A DNA stretch of 64,000 nt. Source: Codonopsis lanceolata (Eukaryota; Streptophyta; Magnoliopsida; Asterales; Campanulaceae). The stretch is taken from the NCBI GenBank assembly GCA_013146195.2, contig CM028384.1, positions 72,267,990 to 72,331,989 on the forward strand, in the 5' to 3' direction. The first letter of the stretch is position 1. Every line of letters begins with the position of its first letter. The notes beneath the pieces are model-generated. The model did not search any database and was not told the origin of the DNA. It saw only the letters and a program-made list of their open reading frames with translations. This document shows, piece by piece, positions 53,544-64,000 of the stretch. A program made the translations under genes and the position numbers.

Positions 53544-56217
53544 TATAAAATAGATCCGAGTCTAATTAATTGGTGGTTTAGATTGAATTGTGCTAAACAC
53601 AATTGACGGTTCAAATTGATTTGTAAGTATGTGAGTTACAAATGAACTACTAAGTTATAAGTTATGTTTGAATTACCCCTCTACAATTACATATAAAACC
53701 TTCCGTTGTAGGTTTTGTTTAAATTTTTCGATCATCAGTTATGAGTTTTGTTTATCTATTAGCAATGAAATATCATTTTTAAGCCTTAATTTTTGAAAGT
53801 GACTTTTTAAATAAAATATCTTAAAATAGGATTGTGAACTCTTTACCCAAAACAAAGAAATATAACACAAGGTACAATATATTAATTCAAAAAATAAGTT
53901 ATAGAGAGTGAATTTTGGGGACGGGTTAACCTCCGCCTAAATGATATCGGAAACATTTTTTACTCCTATTATCATTGTTTTTTAAAAAAATTATTAAACA
54001 TTACGTTGACTTAGGACTAATAGCTTATTGGAAAACTTTTCCTGTATTCCAAAAAAGAATTGCCGTGACAAATGGGTTTCTTAGAATTTCTTTAGGCGTG
54101 CAAACTGGTTTATTCAAGAAATTTGAATGAGTGTTCGTGACATCATGCAAGCATTAATTAGTTATGAATGATTGGAACACCTTTTTTCAATTTATTCTTT
54201 TTATATAAGAGTTGGATTTTGAGGAGTTGTAATTAAAAATGATGATGTACGATCGGTGCTCGTATTCAAGCGGCGGCGGCTCCTCGTCACTGTTGCGTGT
54301 TGCCTCCTTTCACCAAACAATTTGTCCCGTTAATTATTTCATAATACACATTATTAAACACTAAATTGAAAGTAGTTTTAAGATTTTTTTTAATAATTAA
54401 AATGTAAATACATTAAATTTATATTTAAAAAACGTTCAATTTAACAAAAAAAAAAAGACAAACATGATAATAATTTGAAGAACGAGAATTATTCTCAGTC
54501 AACCATTAGTGTAGTGATAATTAAGGCATACCTTAAAGCCTATAGAAGACAAAAAAATTAGCTTAGAAAAATATAATAGATAAAAATTTAAGTAAAATGA
54601 TTTTACTGATAATTTTTGTAAGATAAATATAATAAGTAAGAACGAGAATTATTCTCAGAGGGAGTAATGTTTATTACTCTGTTCCTCCATTTCTAAATTA
54701 TTATATTAGGTTGACTTTTTAAGTCAAAAGATTTTTAAAAAATAAGAATTTGACGGTTTTTTGTTATTTTTTGTTATAACACGCTGCTTTTCATAATACT
54801 AGTTAAATCGAGTACATTTTATATATCTGTTTTTAATAGTTTTTGACTTTTAGTCCCAATTAAGTATAACCATGTGCGTGACTAATTTGTACTAATTGAC
54901 AACAGTTTTTCTTTGAAATGTTATTTAAATCTGAAATTCCACCACCAATTAGTCATGCGTTCATGAAATTTCCAAATAATACAATATTGACTTTAAGAAG
55001 ATGAAATCTTTTGGAAGAAAACTAGATGAATTTAGTCAAAACCAAAATTACAGTAACCAATAATGTGTGTAGCGTAGTGCTTAACATGTGCTCTTATAGG
55101 GTTTTTTTATTTTTTATTTTTTTTTTTAAGAGTGCAATGAATGATCGAAAAACCTACACACATATAATGTGAAGTTTATAGGGGGACACATGGGGATAAG
55201 AATTCAAAAAAAAAAATATGTGTGCCTCGAAGCCAATATGAACACGGACGAAGTCAAATTAAGGAGATATAACTTGTTTTTGTAAATGATCAATTGATGG
55301 TATTTCATATGTTTCAGGTAACTTATTTTAAGTGCGGCGGAGTTTCTCTTGGTTGTGGGTTGCATCATACGTTGTCGGACGGTCTTTCATCCCTCCATTT
55401 CATCAACACATGGTCGGACATTGCACGAGGTTTCTCCATTGCAATCCCACCATTCATCGATCGCACCCTCCTCCGTGCTAGGAACCCACCATGCCCAGTT
55501 TTTGAACACATTGAATACCACCCACCACCTTCCATGAACACCCCACTTGAAAACACCAACTCCCAATATAGTGCTAAAGCAAATTCGACTGCCATCCTAA
55601 AGCTCACCCTTGACCAGCTCAATGAACTCAAGGCCAAGACTAAGAACGATGGGAACGCAAGAGAACACAGTAGTTACGTGATCTTGGCGGCACACTTATG
55701 GCGTTGTGCTTGCAAAGCACGTGGACTTACGGACGATCAAATGACGAAACTGTACGTAGCCACGGATGGACGGTTCAGATTGTCGCCAACGCTCCCACCT
55801 GGGTACCTCGGGAACGTGGTGTTCTCGGCGACTCCAATTGCGAAATCAAGTGAGATCACATCAGAGCCATTGAGTAATACAGCAAAGAAAATTCACAATG
55901 CACTGGCAAAGATGGACGACGAGTACTTGCGATCAGCCCTGGATTACTTGGAATCACAACCTGATCTAGGGGCTCTTATTCGGGGTCCAAACTATTTTGC
56001 TTGCCCTAATCTGAACGTCAACAGTTGGACCCGGCTGCCAATATACGATGCTGATTTTGGGTGGGGGCGACCCATTTTTATGGGACCCGCGAGCATCCTG
56101 TACGAGGGGACGATATACGTGATACCTAGCCCGGATAACGATCGGAGCGTGTCGTTAGCAGTGTGCTTGGATGCTCATCACATGCCTCTGTTCGAGAAGT
56201 ACTTGTACCAGTTTTGA
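52424..56217 (+). CDS. HQT: Hydroxycinnamoyl-CoA:quinate hydroxycinnamoyltransferase (BAHD family)
   Basis: Two exons, 52,424-52,846 and 55,318-56,217, joined at CAG|GTTCTC ... TTTCAG|GTAACT in phase 0, encode 440 residues, the usual BAHD length. The start MASEKMKIKVKEST lies in a good context (GCCATGG). The catalytic HTLSD (HXXXD, residues 158-162) and structural DFGWG (387-391) are present. Blocks YFYRPNGSSNFFDARVLKEA, YPMAGRLGRDEEGRLEIDCN and SSLHFINTWSDIARG match the HCT/HQT clade; HTLSDG and GRIHILTVYFYRP point to HQT, since HCT proteins usually have HHAADG. The cytosolic enzyme makes chlorogenic acid from caffeoyl- or coumaroyl-CoA and quinate. No stop or frameshift is seen. HCT is the alternative name; substrate preference cannot be read from sequence. 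Confidence 0.8.
52847..55317 (+). other. 2.47-kb intron of the HQT-like gene
   Basis: The single coding intron, at the conserved Gln|Val-Thr position of this BAHD clade. It is long for the family and contains a (TA)n run (53,521-53,543), possible SINE-like words (GGGGTTTGAGTATGAG near 53,050; GGGGTTCGAGTTCGAGC near 53,138) and Stowaway-like remains near 53,830. No coding sequence. Confidence 0.75.
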
Positions 56218-57137
56218 GTTTTGACGATGGAACAAACATCACATCTTAGATGGGATAATTTATGTTTATATCTATGAATTTCAATTTATTTTTTGATTTA
56301 AGCGATTGTTTCTTTTCATAACTCCCCTTGTATTGCGATTGTTTCTTTTGATAATTTATGTTTGTGTTTATTTCAATTTATTTTTATTTTTTGTACTTGT
56401 ACCAGTTACTATTATTCTTTTTGTTCAGTCTTAAATAATTATTAATAATTAAATAATATAACTAGAATTAACGTTAGAATTTATAATAATTATAATGATA
56501 CTTAAACGCATTCAAAAATTGTTAAATATAATTTTTGAAAGCAAAACGAATACTTCAGGGGAAATGAAATTATTGAGTGTCACCTGTCCCATTCTAACAT
56601 CCATATGCCACCAATTGGAATTTGGAGTTTGGACCCACCAATTACTGACACAATTCATATTCTCCTCCAAACACGCAAGCCAACGCCACCATTGCCAAAA
56701 CCCCATTTGACAGGGATAATTGACGTTTTATTTTACTTTTTCAGAAATCAAAATACTCCATCATTACTCAGATCTGAACAAATATCGTTTGGTTATTTTG
56801 TTCTAGTTTTTGATTCACCGAAATGAACTTACGTACTCCTATTATGTATGACAGATGTTTGAGAAAGAGAAAGAAGAAACAAGGTCAAAAAGGTAAATTT
56901 ATTTAACGGGTAATGATAGGGCCACTATAATAAAGACTCAATTTGGCATCAAATGACGCTTTTACGTATCATATCATAACATAACTTTTAACTTATAGTG
57001 GGCCCATAAAACGCCAAATAAGATGACATTATCGAACTACATCATTTTACGCATAAATTTGAGCTTCATTGAAGTGATTACTTCTTATTTGACAGGCCTA
57101 ATGATGTTTGCAACTTTGCATTTAATTTTCACTCTCC
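56218..57137. other. 3' flank of the HQT-like gene
   Basis: 3' untranslated region with near-repeats of TTGTTTCTTTTCATAA / TTGTTTCTTTTGATAA (56,300-56,360). No exact AATAAA was noted close to the stop. A weak inverted pair AGGGCCACTATAATAA / TTATAGTGGGCCC at 56,920-57,005 may be a tiny MITE. Confidence 0.5.
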
Positions 57138-57220
57138 TAACCATCTTCATTAATATTCCCTCGGTTGCTCAGTTATGTCAATTGTCAAAGACTCCATTAT
57201 TCACTTGCTCATTCTTTTAT

Positions 57221-58463
57221 GGATTAAATATCAATTTGGTCCCTGGACATGTCGAAAATCAATGTTTTGGTCCCCGAATAAAAAAAAATAGAATTTGGTC
57301 CCTGGACATGTATTTTTGGACCAATTTGCCCCCTCCCACCGTTAGCGTTAGTTTTGCCGTTTGTTTTCTTTTTAATTGACGATAATGCCCTTGGTCATTG
57401 AGTGTATGTATATAAACACTAGACTTATTAACAACTCCACCGAAGTAGAAAAACGAGACCCTCCAAAGCCAGCCCTTCCAGCCGTTGTCTTATTTGCTAC
57501 TGGCAAAGCTCCAAAGAAATCCGATCTATAGCCGCCTAGGGTCACCCACAGGACCTCCTTCTTTCTCCGGCGAATCAACCCCTTCGCTCAATCAAACCCA
57601 CCTTGTCCTGGGCCGAGCTTCATCCCCAACCGACTTGCGAATAGCCATGGTCACTCACCATCTCCTTCTATCCTCACCGTCATCCGCTCTCTCGGCCTCG
57701 ATTTGGCCTCCTTCTAGTGTTGTCTTCGCTGGCAAAGCTCCAAAGAATCCGATCTATAGCCGGCCTGTAGGTCACCCAGGACCTCCTTCTTCTCCCAGGA
57801 ATCAACCCCTTCGCTCAATCAAACCCACCTTGTCCTACGAGCTTCATCCCCAACTGCATCCTGGCGAATAGCCATGGTCACTCACCATCTCCTTCTATCC
57901 TCACCGCCATCCGCCTCCCCGCCTCGATTTTGGCCTCCCTTCCGGCCGTTGTCTGCAAAGCTCCAAAGAGCCCGATCTATACGCCTTTATGAATCCGACT
58001 TCATCTACTGATTCGTCACGATTTAAAATCTCAAAAATTCCGCATCTAGAGTGATAGATCCGTAAACCTGTAATAAGTTTTCCAAATCATGATGGCCATG
58101 GTCAACGCCGCTGGCGGGTGCCGGCCACCATTGTTTGGGGTCAGGCTGCAGGAGATGTGAAGGAATAAAAAGAAACCGAGACGATGAAGTTGAATTGTAA
58201 TTTGCAATTGGTCGGAGAGAAACGCTAGAGCTTCTATCTAACCGCGTCGACATACATCTGTAATTTAGTTATATACATACACTCAATGACCAAGGGCATT
58301 ATCGTCAATTAAAAAGAAAACAAACGGTAAAACTAACGCTAACGGTGAGGGGGCAAATTGGTCCAAAAATACATGTCCAGTGGACCAAATTCTATTGTTT
58401 TTTGTCAGGGGACCAAAACATTGATTTTCGACATGTCCAGTGGACCAAATTAATATTTAATTC
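57221..58463. mobile_element. Pack-MULE-like element 1
   Basis: Ends GGATTAAATATCAATTTGG and CCAAATTAATATTTAATTC, long inverted repeats of about 195 bp (57,221-57,413 and 58,269-58,463) containing GGTCCCTGGACATGTCGAAA. Flanked by TTCTTTTAT at 57,212-57,220 and 58,464-58,472, a perfect 9-bp duplication typical of Mutator. The interior is GC-rich and unrelated to the arms, as in gene-capturing Pack-MULEs; no transposase. Confidence 0.9.
57477..57985. repeat. ~232-bp tandem repeat of captured sequence in MULE 1
   Basis: Two full units and a partial third: GGCAAAGCTCCAAAGAAATCC (57,498), GGCAAAGCTCCAAAGAATCC (57,730), GCAAAGCTCCAAAGAGCCC (57,955). Each full unit includes GAATCAACCCCTTCGCTCAA and CATGGTCACTCACCATCTCC. 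Frames are broken in each unit and no family was recognised. Confidence 0.8.
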
Positions 58464-58496
58464 TTCTTTTATTGGCCAACACTTTAATTCTGAATA

Positions 58497-60057
58497 GAAT
58501 AATATAATTTTTTGGTCCCTGAATTATACCAAAATTTTGCGTTTCGTCCCTCAATTTTTTTTAATGCATTGGGTCCCTGAATTCGATTTTTTTTGTTCAA
58601 TTCCCCTTCCTACCGTTATCTGGCATTAAAAAACTAACATTGACTAACTTTTCATAATGTCCAAACCATATGGAGTTAATGTGTCAATTGAAATATTAAA
58701 ATTGGCTATCATCCCCTTTTCTCTCTTCCTCAAATCAAAATCAAAATCAAAGGCTCGCCATCACCAACCTCCAGCTCTACCTCATTTCATTCGGCTCTGC
58801 TCCCCATCACTTCCACCATCGACCTCATCCAGCGACCCAATAACCCCAACTTGTGCGGGAGATCCGAAGTCACCATCATCAAGAGGAGCAAAATCCCTAA
58901 ATATTTCCCAAGTTGAGCTCAAATCGAGCATAACAGACCTCGGTTTAACTGGCGTGAGCAAGCACAGCGCAAAACCCTTAATTCCACTTTCACCGCCCCT
59001 CAGAGGCTCTCACGGCTGTGGATGTGCTTTCTTCCTCAACCCTATTTACGGTCTCGCCTAAGCAAACACCATTCCTCAATTCGAATTCTCAACCCTATTT
59101 ACGGTCCTGGAAGCCCTAACGAGCGACAAATCACGTCGAATTCGCCGATTCCTTCGATCCTAAAGCTTGTACTGGCCGGACAAAAGTGAAAGGTCAAGAG
59201 AGCGGGTATTCGAATGTGTTGTGTATCAAATGACGATGAAGACGATAATGGTGACCCTGATATCGATGCGTGGTAGTCATGTTCTTGATTGGTTGTGTAT
59301 CAAATGACGACGACGATGATGGTGACTCTGGATATCGATGCGTGGTAGTCTATGTTCTTGATGTGTTCCGTCGATCCAAAGAATGCCGCTTCAACGACAT
59401 CCTCAATGTATAGATCCCGTCTTTCATGGTCGTGACATTGGGACTGCAGAAGACGAGCTTTATTATACGTGGGCCGAGTTGCAGAGGTCCAGACATCGAT
59501 AAAGCTTGTTGTTGGGCCGAGTTGGATCTGGGAGAAAGAAGACAAAACTGGGAGAAGAATGTGTCCAGCGCCGGAGGAAGACGGGATGGATGAAGGGAAG
59601 AGAAAGGAAGATGAAGCTTGGCCGGACATCACTGGGAGAAGACGGTGGAGAGCAGAACGATTGGAATTCCGGCACTGAAGACGGCTAAAGATGCCGATGA
59701 TGGCGCTGAAGACGGCTGTTGCCAATGATGGCGATGATGACGGCTATTGGACTGATACGTGCGACTGGGTGTGGAGGAATTGGGTGAAGAAGTTCAAATT
59801 ATTTTATCCAATAATTTTGCTTTTCAAAGTTATTGTTTTCAAGAGTTTCCCCTTTTGGTCATCAATTGGTACATTAAGTCCTTATAGTTTGGATATTTTA
59901 TAAAGTTAGCCAATGTTAAATTTTTTAGTAACGGTAACGGTACGGAGGGGGAATTGAACAAAAAAATCGAATTCAGGGACCAAATGCATTAAAAAAAAAT
60001 TGAGGGACGAAACGCAGAATTTTGGTATAGTTCAGGGACCAAAAAATTATATTATTC
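58497..60057. mobile_element. Pack-MULE-like element 2
   Basis: Ends GAATAATATAATTTTTTGG and CCAAAAAATTATATTATTC with long inverted repeats of about 130 bp (GGTCCCTGAATTATACC, GTTTCGTCCCTCAATTTTT, GAATTCGATTTTTTTTGTTC). Flanked by TTCTGAATA at 58,488-58,496 and 60,058-60,066, a perfect 9-bp duplication. The interior (about 58,700-59,800) is GC-richer. Confidence 0.9.
58657..59900. other. Captured GC-rich interior of MULE 2
   Basis: Open frames of 134 codons on plus (58,657-59,061) and 141 on minus (59,300-59,725) overlap no recognised domain. 59,218-59,365 is a two-copy tandem repeat (period ~74, TGTGTATCAAATGACGA). It probably holds captured host sequence; donor gene unknown. Confidence 0.4.
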
Positions 60058-60164
60058 TTCTGAATAATGGGATTTTATTAAAGTGTTGGCCAATAAAAGG
60101 ATGAGCAAGTGAATAATGGGAGGGAGCAAACGAGGGATCGAGGAAGTATTAAGGAAGATGGTTA

Positions 60165-60428
60165 TGACAAGTCCAATGGTAGAGATCAAAACCAAATTTT
60201 GATATTTATGTAAAAGTATTAGGTTTTCTAATGGTTAAAGTAAAAGGTATCAAAATTAGGTGTGCTACTAGGGAATGTACCAAATTTTATACCTTACTTA
60301 GTACATCACCTAATTTTAATACCCTTCATTTTGATACCTATAGTTGGAGATAATCGTTTGATACCCATGAATAATAACCAATATTTAATTTTGATACCTA
60401 TAGGTAAGTACCACCATTAAACTTGCCC
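60165..60428. mobile_element. Tourist-like MITE
   Basis: Ends TGACAAGTCCAATGGTAG and TACCACCATTAAACTTGCCC, inverted repeats flanked by TTA at 60,162-60,164 and 60,429-60,431. 264 bp, with GATACC-type words on both arms. Confidence 0.7.
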
Positions 60429-60560
60429 TTAGGAGAGTAAAATTGGCTTTATGTGAATGGTTGTTTCAACTTATAAACAACAATAAACCACAAGCTAATA
60501 AATGATATAAAAGCTCTTTATTGCATAGATAAGTTAAAACCAAAAACTCAAAAAATGCTA

Positions 60561-60805
60561 CTCCCTCGTCATTTTTGACCCGACACCTCGTTTAAGAAAA
60601 ATTAATTGATTATATTATAAATATTTATGAAATCTATAATCTCATTTAATGCCTTTGAACATGTAGTCATAATTAAAGTATGTAAAAAAAGTAAGAATAA
60701 AGTGGTAATAGTATGTTCTTAAAAGGTAAAGTTTTGAAAAAAAAAACAATTATTTTACAACTCACGAAAAAGAAAAGTACAACGATAAGTTGAAAACGAA
60801 TGGAG
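60561..60805. mobile_element. Stowaway-like MITE
   Basis: Left CTCCCTCGTCATTTTTGACC, right GATAAGTTGAAAACGAATGGAG, TA on both sides (60,559-60,560 and 60,806-60,807). 245 bp. Confidence 0.75.
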
Positions 60806-60889
60806 TAAAGTATAAGATTTTTAAGCTTCTTCAAAACACGTGCTTAAATACTCCACTTATATTATAAACATATTGGTAGTGTTTACGGG

Positions 60890-61540
60890 TATATTTGGAT
60901 ACCCCAATTCCATAGCTTGGAATTGGAATTAGGGCTTCCAAAACCTATTCTGTCGTTTGACAACATATTTAAAATTTGGAATTAGAATTGAGTTGGAATT
61001 TCAAATACTCTAATTCCATAAAACTAATTCTATATTAAATCCTAAGAATTTAAATTTTAAATTATAGTCCATTACAATACACAATAACAACTCATCTTCC
61101 TTTTATTACCACCACCACCACAACTTCCGACCACCGCCACCTTCAACCACCATCTCCGACCTACGCCACTAAACGCCACCACCATCGGCCTCTGCCACTA
61201 GCTGCCACCTCTGGCCTTCGACATCATTGGCCTCCACCCCCGAACACATCTATATGCTATTTATTATTAAAAATATAAAATTTTCATAATTTTATTGCTA
61301 GTAAGGTTTGAACTTTTGTCATTCATAATATATCACAAATCATTACCACTAGGCCAAACTAGATTTTTGTTATACTAATGAAATTTTATTTTAACTATAA
61401 TAAAAAATTATAATTGAATTTCACACATTATCAAAACAATCAAATTGCTATGATTTTGAAAGACAATTCTACATTATTTAAATTCTATGGAATTTGAATA
61501 TTTATTGAATTAAAAATCAATGCATCCTAACGGGACCTAA
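60890..61540. mobile_element. Possible MITE-like element with GC-rich insert
   Basis: Left GGGTATATTTGGATACCCC and right GATTGAATTAAAAATC-like AATGCATCCTAACGGGACC suggest diverged inverted ends of the GGACCC..TTTGGAT type. 61,098-61,250 is an ACC-rich, GC-rich segment (CCACCACCACCACAAC). Borders are not fixed. Confidence 0.3.
61296..61371 (-). mobile_element. Possible tRNA-derived SINE head
   Basis: On the minus strand TTTGGCCTAGTGGTAATGA (A box) and AAAGTTCAAACCTTAC (B box) at tRNA-like spacing. Similar in design to the SINE at 9,362-9,508 (GATCTAGTGGTAAG). Not a complete tRNA. Confidence 0.5.
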
Positions 61541-61805
61541 GTATTTTTGTGATTGCGATGAACTCAATAACACTAATATATCTCTTATTTATTAGCTAGA
61601 CTTTCAAACATGTACTATTTTAGTGAAACAAAAGAAGTAATATTTATTTAGAATTTTAAAAAAAAATTGAAGTTAAACGATTTTTTCTTGTACGAACAGA
61701 GCTCTTAATTTTCCTAGTCCAGTATAATTTCAAAGCTTTCGGACACTTTTTACTCTGTCCATTCTTTAATGTGTTTTTCCTTTCACCTATGTACCGTAAA
61801 AAAAT

Positions 61806-62326
61806 CAGTGTTCTAAAACTCTCCGTTTAAGCACTAGGTCCCTCTCTACCATCGCGACTTTCTTAGTCGTCCCCTAATTGACCACTCACCGACCTTAATT
61901 TATTTATGTAGCTTTGATTTTGTGATATGCGGTGACCGGAGAAGGAAGAAGGGGCGAACTGGAGAAAGAATATGGAGTGGTAATGGTGAGACAGAAAGGG
62001 AGGTAATGGGGGGTGAACTAGAGTAATATCTTTTTTGTTTTTAGTTATAAACTTGGCTTGTTTATTGCTTTGGAGTTGTTGAGAATTGAGATTAATGGTA
62101 GGTTTGTATATTTTTGTTCATTTTACAAATATAGAGAAGTGTTTGATAAAATAATAAACATAAAAAAAATTAAATTTGTATTCAATGTGTTTGATCTTTA
62201 ATGTAAATTATCAAGAAAATTGTAATTATGCCTTAATTCTAGGCCCCGCCTAGGTCTCGATTACGCTCCGACTAGTTCCCTAGGCGCTAGGCGCTAGTGT
62301 GCCGCCTAACGATTTTTAGAACCTTG
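61806..62326. mobile_element. Non-autonomous hAT-like element, family C
   Basis: Ends CAGTGTTCTAAAA and TTTTTAGAACCTTG (inverted, 11 of 13). Flanks AAAAAAAT / AAAAAAAC (7 of 8, low complexity). The GGCGCTAGGCGCTAG run and CCCCGCCTAGG near the right end are typical of this plant MITE type. Confidence 0.55.
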
Positions 62327-62810
62327 AAAAAAACAAAGAAGAGATATTACTAGTTACTACTAAAATGGTTTGGATAACATAAGTTTTAAAATCTATTTGT
62401 AATTAATGTTACATTATTTATTTTAGGATATTTTATAGAAATATATTATTTCAAAAATTGCTCTTCATTTAATGCTCCTAACTAGTTTTTTTTAACCTAA
62501 CGCACGTCAGTAAAATCACATATAAACAAAATAAAGAGGATCAGTTTATTAACAATTACACATAAGTATATCACTAATCATTATAGATTCTAAAAAAATT
62601 CTTATACACAATATTTGTTATTCTTATTAATTGGTTTTTCATCTTCACTGCATATCAATATCTTCAAACAAAATAATTTGTTATTCTAGAAACTACGATA
62701 TATAATTGTCTATAGTTAAATACTTGTTTTTTTTCTTCTAAAAGAGACGTGTGCAATTATTGACTTTAAAACTTATTAATTGTCATTGCATATGATACCG
62801 GCAATATAAA

Positions 62811-63090
62811 TTATCTCCTCTGAAACTTGTAAGACAGTCTTACATCGGATAAGTTAATGACAATCTTGGGATAAAAACATTTTCTCCAACATTGCTTCCT
62901 TTCAAAAAAAATTGTATCAACAATGTGATCCTCAAGATTTATGATGATTATTTTTGTTCCATTCCACAACCCTACAGAATGGTCTATATTTCTCAATAGC
63001 ATTACTGGAACACTAATTTTAAGTGTAAATTCATGGTCTGACAACCCCGAACACTTTATATTATTCAAAAACTATGTATAATGAATGTCT
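62811..63090 (-). pseudogene. Helitron PIF1-like helicase, C-terminal fragment
   Basis: NNIKCSGLSDHEFTLKISVP, VMLLRNIDHSVGLWNGTKII, LEDHIVDTIF and, after a slip, LSDVRLSYKFQRR. This is the same C-terminal block as at 9,323-9,760, uninterrupted up to FKFQRR-type residues. A frameshift around ERKQCWRKCFYPKIV (expected GENVFIPRI) and the missing upstream motifs show decay. Confidence 0.85.
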
Positions 63091-63299
63091 TCGAACAAAC
63101 TTAAATTTTTTTCCGCCTTTCAAATAGAATATGAACTCAAATAAGTTCTTCATTTTGAATGATTAGTTTTATTAAATTATATTTTTATTTTATAAATAAA
63201 TAAATTTATGAGAAAAAAATAAGCTAAAATCAAAATAAGGAAATTATTTTTACCGTTAAAAATTATTTTTGTTTTGTAAATTATTTTGATTTTAATAAC

Positions 63300-64000
63300 T
63301 TCCATTATTTTTTTATTGACTTCGTAACTATTTTTTTTTAAAATAGTTTTACGGAAAAAAATTGTTTTGTAAATTTTTATTATTATTTTACTAACCTCAG
63401 TTTAAATTGTTTTGTTTTATTGACTCTGCAACTATTATTTTTGTTCCATCAAATATTTTTATTTTACTAACGTATTTTTGTTTTACCTAACTATTTTTAA
63501 GAATTTGTTTTAAACTTTTGTTCCGTAAATTATTTTTATAATTTTACTAACATCAGTTTAAATTATTTTTGTTTTATTGATTCCGTAAATATTATTTTTG
63601 TTCCATCAAATATTTTTATTTAACTAATGTATTTTTGTTTTACATAGTTATTTTTAAGAATTTATTTTAAAATTTTGTTTTGTAAAATATTTTTTATTCT
63701 TTTAGTATCCTTAGTTTAAATTGTTTTTGTTTTTATTGACTTTGTAACTATTATTTTTGTTCCATCAAATATTTTTATTTTACTAACGTATTTTTTTACA
63801 TATATATTTTTAAGAATTTGTTTTAAACTTTTGTTCCGTAAATTATTTTATTTTACTAACTCCGCATTAAATTATTTTTGTTTTGTTGATTCTGTAACTT
63901 TTATTTTTATAGTGGCTTGTTCCATAAATTATTTTTATTTTACTAACCTCTTATATTTTTGTTTTATTTACTCCGGAACTATTATTTTTGTTTTAGTTAT
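63300..64000. repeat. AT-rich ~158-bp tandem repeats in Helitron copy 2
   Basis: Units marked by GTTTTATTGACTCTGCAACT near 63,413, then near 63,570, 63,728 and 63,880, each with TTTTGTTCCATCAAATATTT and TTTTAAGAATTTGTTTTAAA. The array continues past the window end. Related units occur at 9,900-10,026 and 10,974-11,183. Confidence 0.8.

Larger units (their letters stand above)
57138..60164. mobile_element. Old inverted-repeat element split by two MULEs
   Basis: Left arm 57,138-57,220 plus 58,473-58,496; right arm 60,067-60,164. Words pair across: TAACCATCTTC with GAAGATGGTTA, CCATTATTCACTTGCTCATT with GATGAGCAAGTGAATAATGG, and TTATTGGCCAACACTTTAAT with ATTAAAGTGTTGGCCAATAA. The arms are continuous only when both MULEs and one copy of each target duplication are removed. 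Confidence 0.75.
62482..64000 (-). mobile_element. Helitron copy 2, 3' part; runs off the window
   Basis: Minus-strand 3' end ...CTGACGTGCGTTAGG...AACTAG followed by T (CTAG at 62,482-62,485). It aligns with 8,942-10,026: shared flank, helicase fragment and AT-rich repeats, but without the SINE and the 950-bp insertion of copy 1. Confidence 0.75.

Noticed and set aside
52424..56217. Annotation as HCT (shikimate transferase)
   Set aside because: HTLSDG in place of the HHAADG typical of HCT and the HQT-like N-terminus argue for HQT; kept as an alternative.

Overview
This window is nuclear DNA of a flowering plant. The introns carry GT...AG borders, the gene families are plant ones, and the transposon mix (Copia LTR elements, Helitrons, MULEs, PIF/Harbinger, hAT, Stowaway and Tourist MITEs, tRNA-derived SINEs) is typical of a eudicot. 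The one apparently intact host gene looks like hydroxycinnamoyl-CoA:quinate transferase (HQT), an enzyme best known from asterids, so an asterid is the best guess; this is inference. The DNA is AT-rich and gene-poor.

Layout. 0-3 kb: a degenerate 20-bp minisatellite split by a hAT-like element, then a probable solo LTR. 3-9 kb: Stowaway MITEs, a palindromic tandem array at 4.2-4.8 kb, and broken minus-strand pieces of two host genes, a SKU5-similar multicopper-oxidase-like gene and an ABCC transporter. 8.9-11.2 kb: the 3' part of a Helitron with a decayed helicase, cut by a Copia LTR retrotransposon (11.2-20.1 kb). A gap of exactly 100 N (20,129-20,228) joins it to a second Copia element (to 27.9 kb). 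Both carry a third ORF after pol, as Sirevirus-like elements do; both are full of stops and frameshifts.

28-39 kb: two SINE copies with target-site duplications, nested MITEs, a hAT-like element, and a Gypsy-type solo LTR inside a Tourist/Harbinger-like element. 39-45.7 kb: two PIF/Harbinger elements in opposite orientation, one an internal-deletion derivative and one with both ORFs, decayed and carrying a 1.3-kb internal tandem duplication. The cluster lies between two direct copies of a 230-bp sequence. 47.5-51.2 kb: a MULE-like element with a Helitron, a Tourist MITE and a hAT element nested in it.

51.7-56.3 kb: the HQT gene on the plus strand, with TATA box, probable 5' UTR intron, two coding exons and a 2.47-kb intron. 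57.1-60.2 kb: two Pack-MULE-like elements, each with a perfect 9-bp target duplication, inserted in one older inverted-repeat element. 60-64 kb: Tourist and Stowaway MITEs, a hAT-like element, and a second Helitron copy that runs off the window and shows what the first copy looked like before a SINE and a ~950-bp segment entered it.

Apart from HQT the window is a record of transposon nesting. I found no clear new functional system. The most unusual signals are a 10-bp palindrome repeated along the first Copia element, an intron directly after the start codon of the second element's third ORF, and the 21-nt palindromic tandem array.
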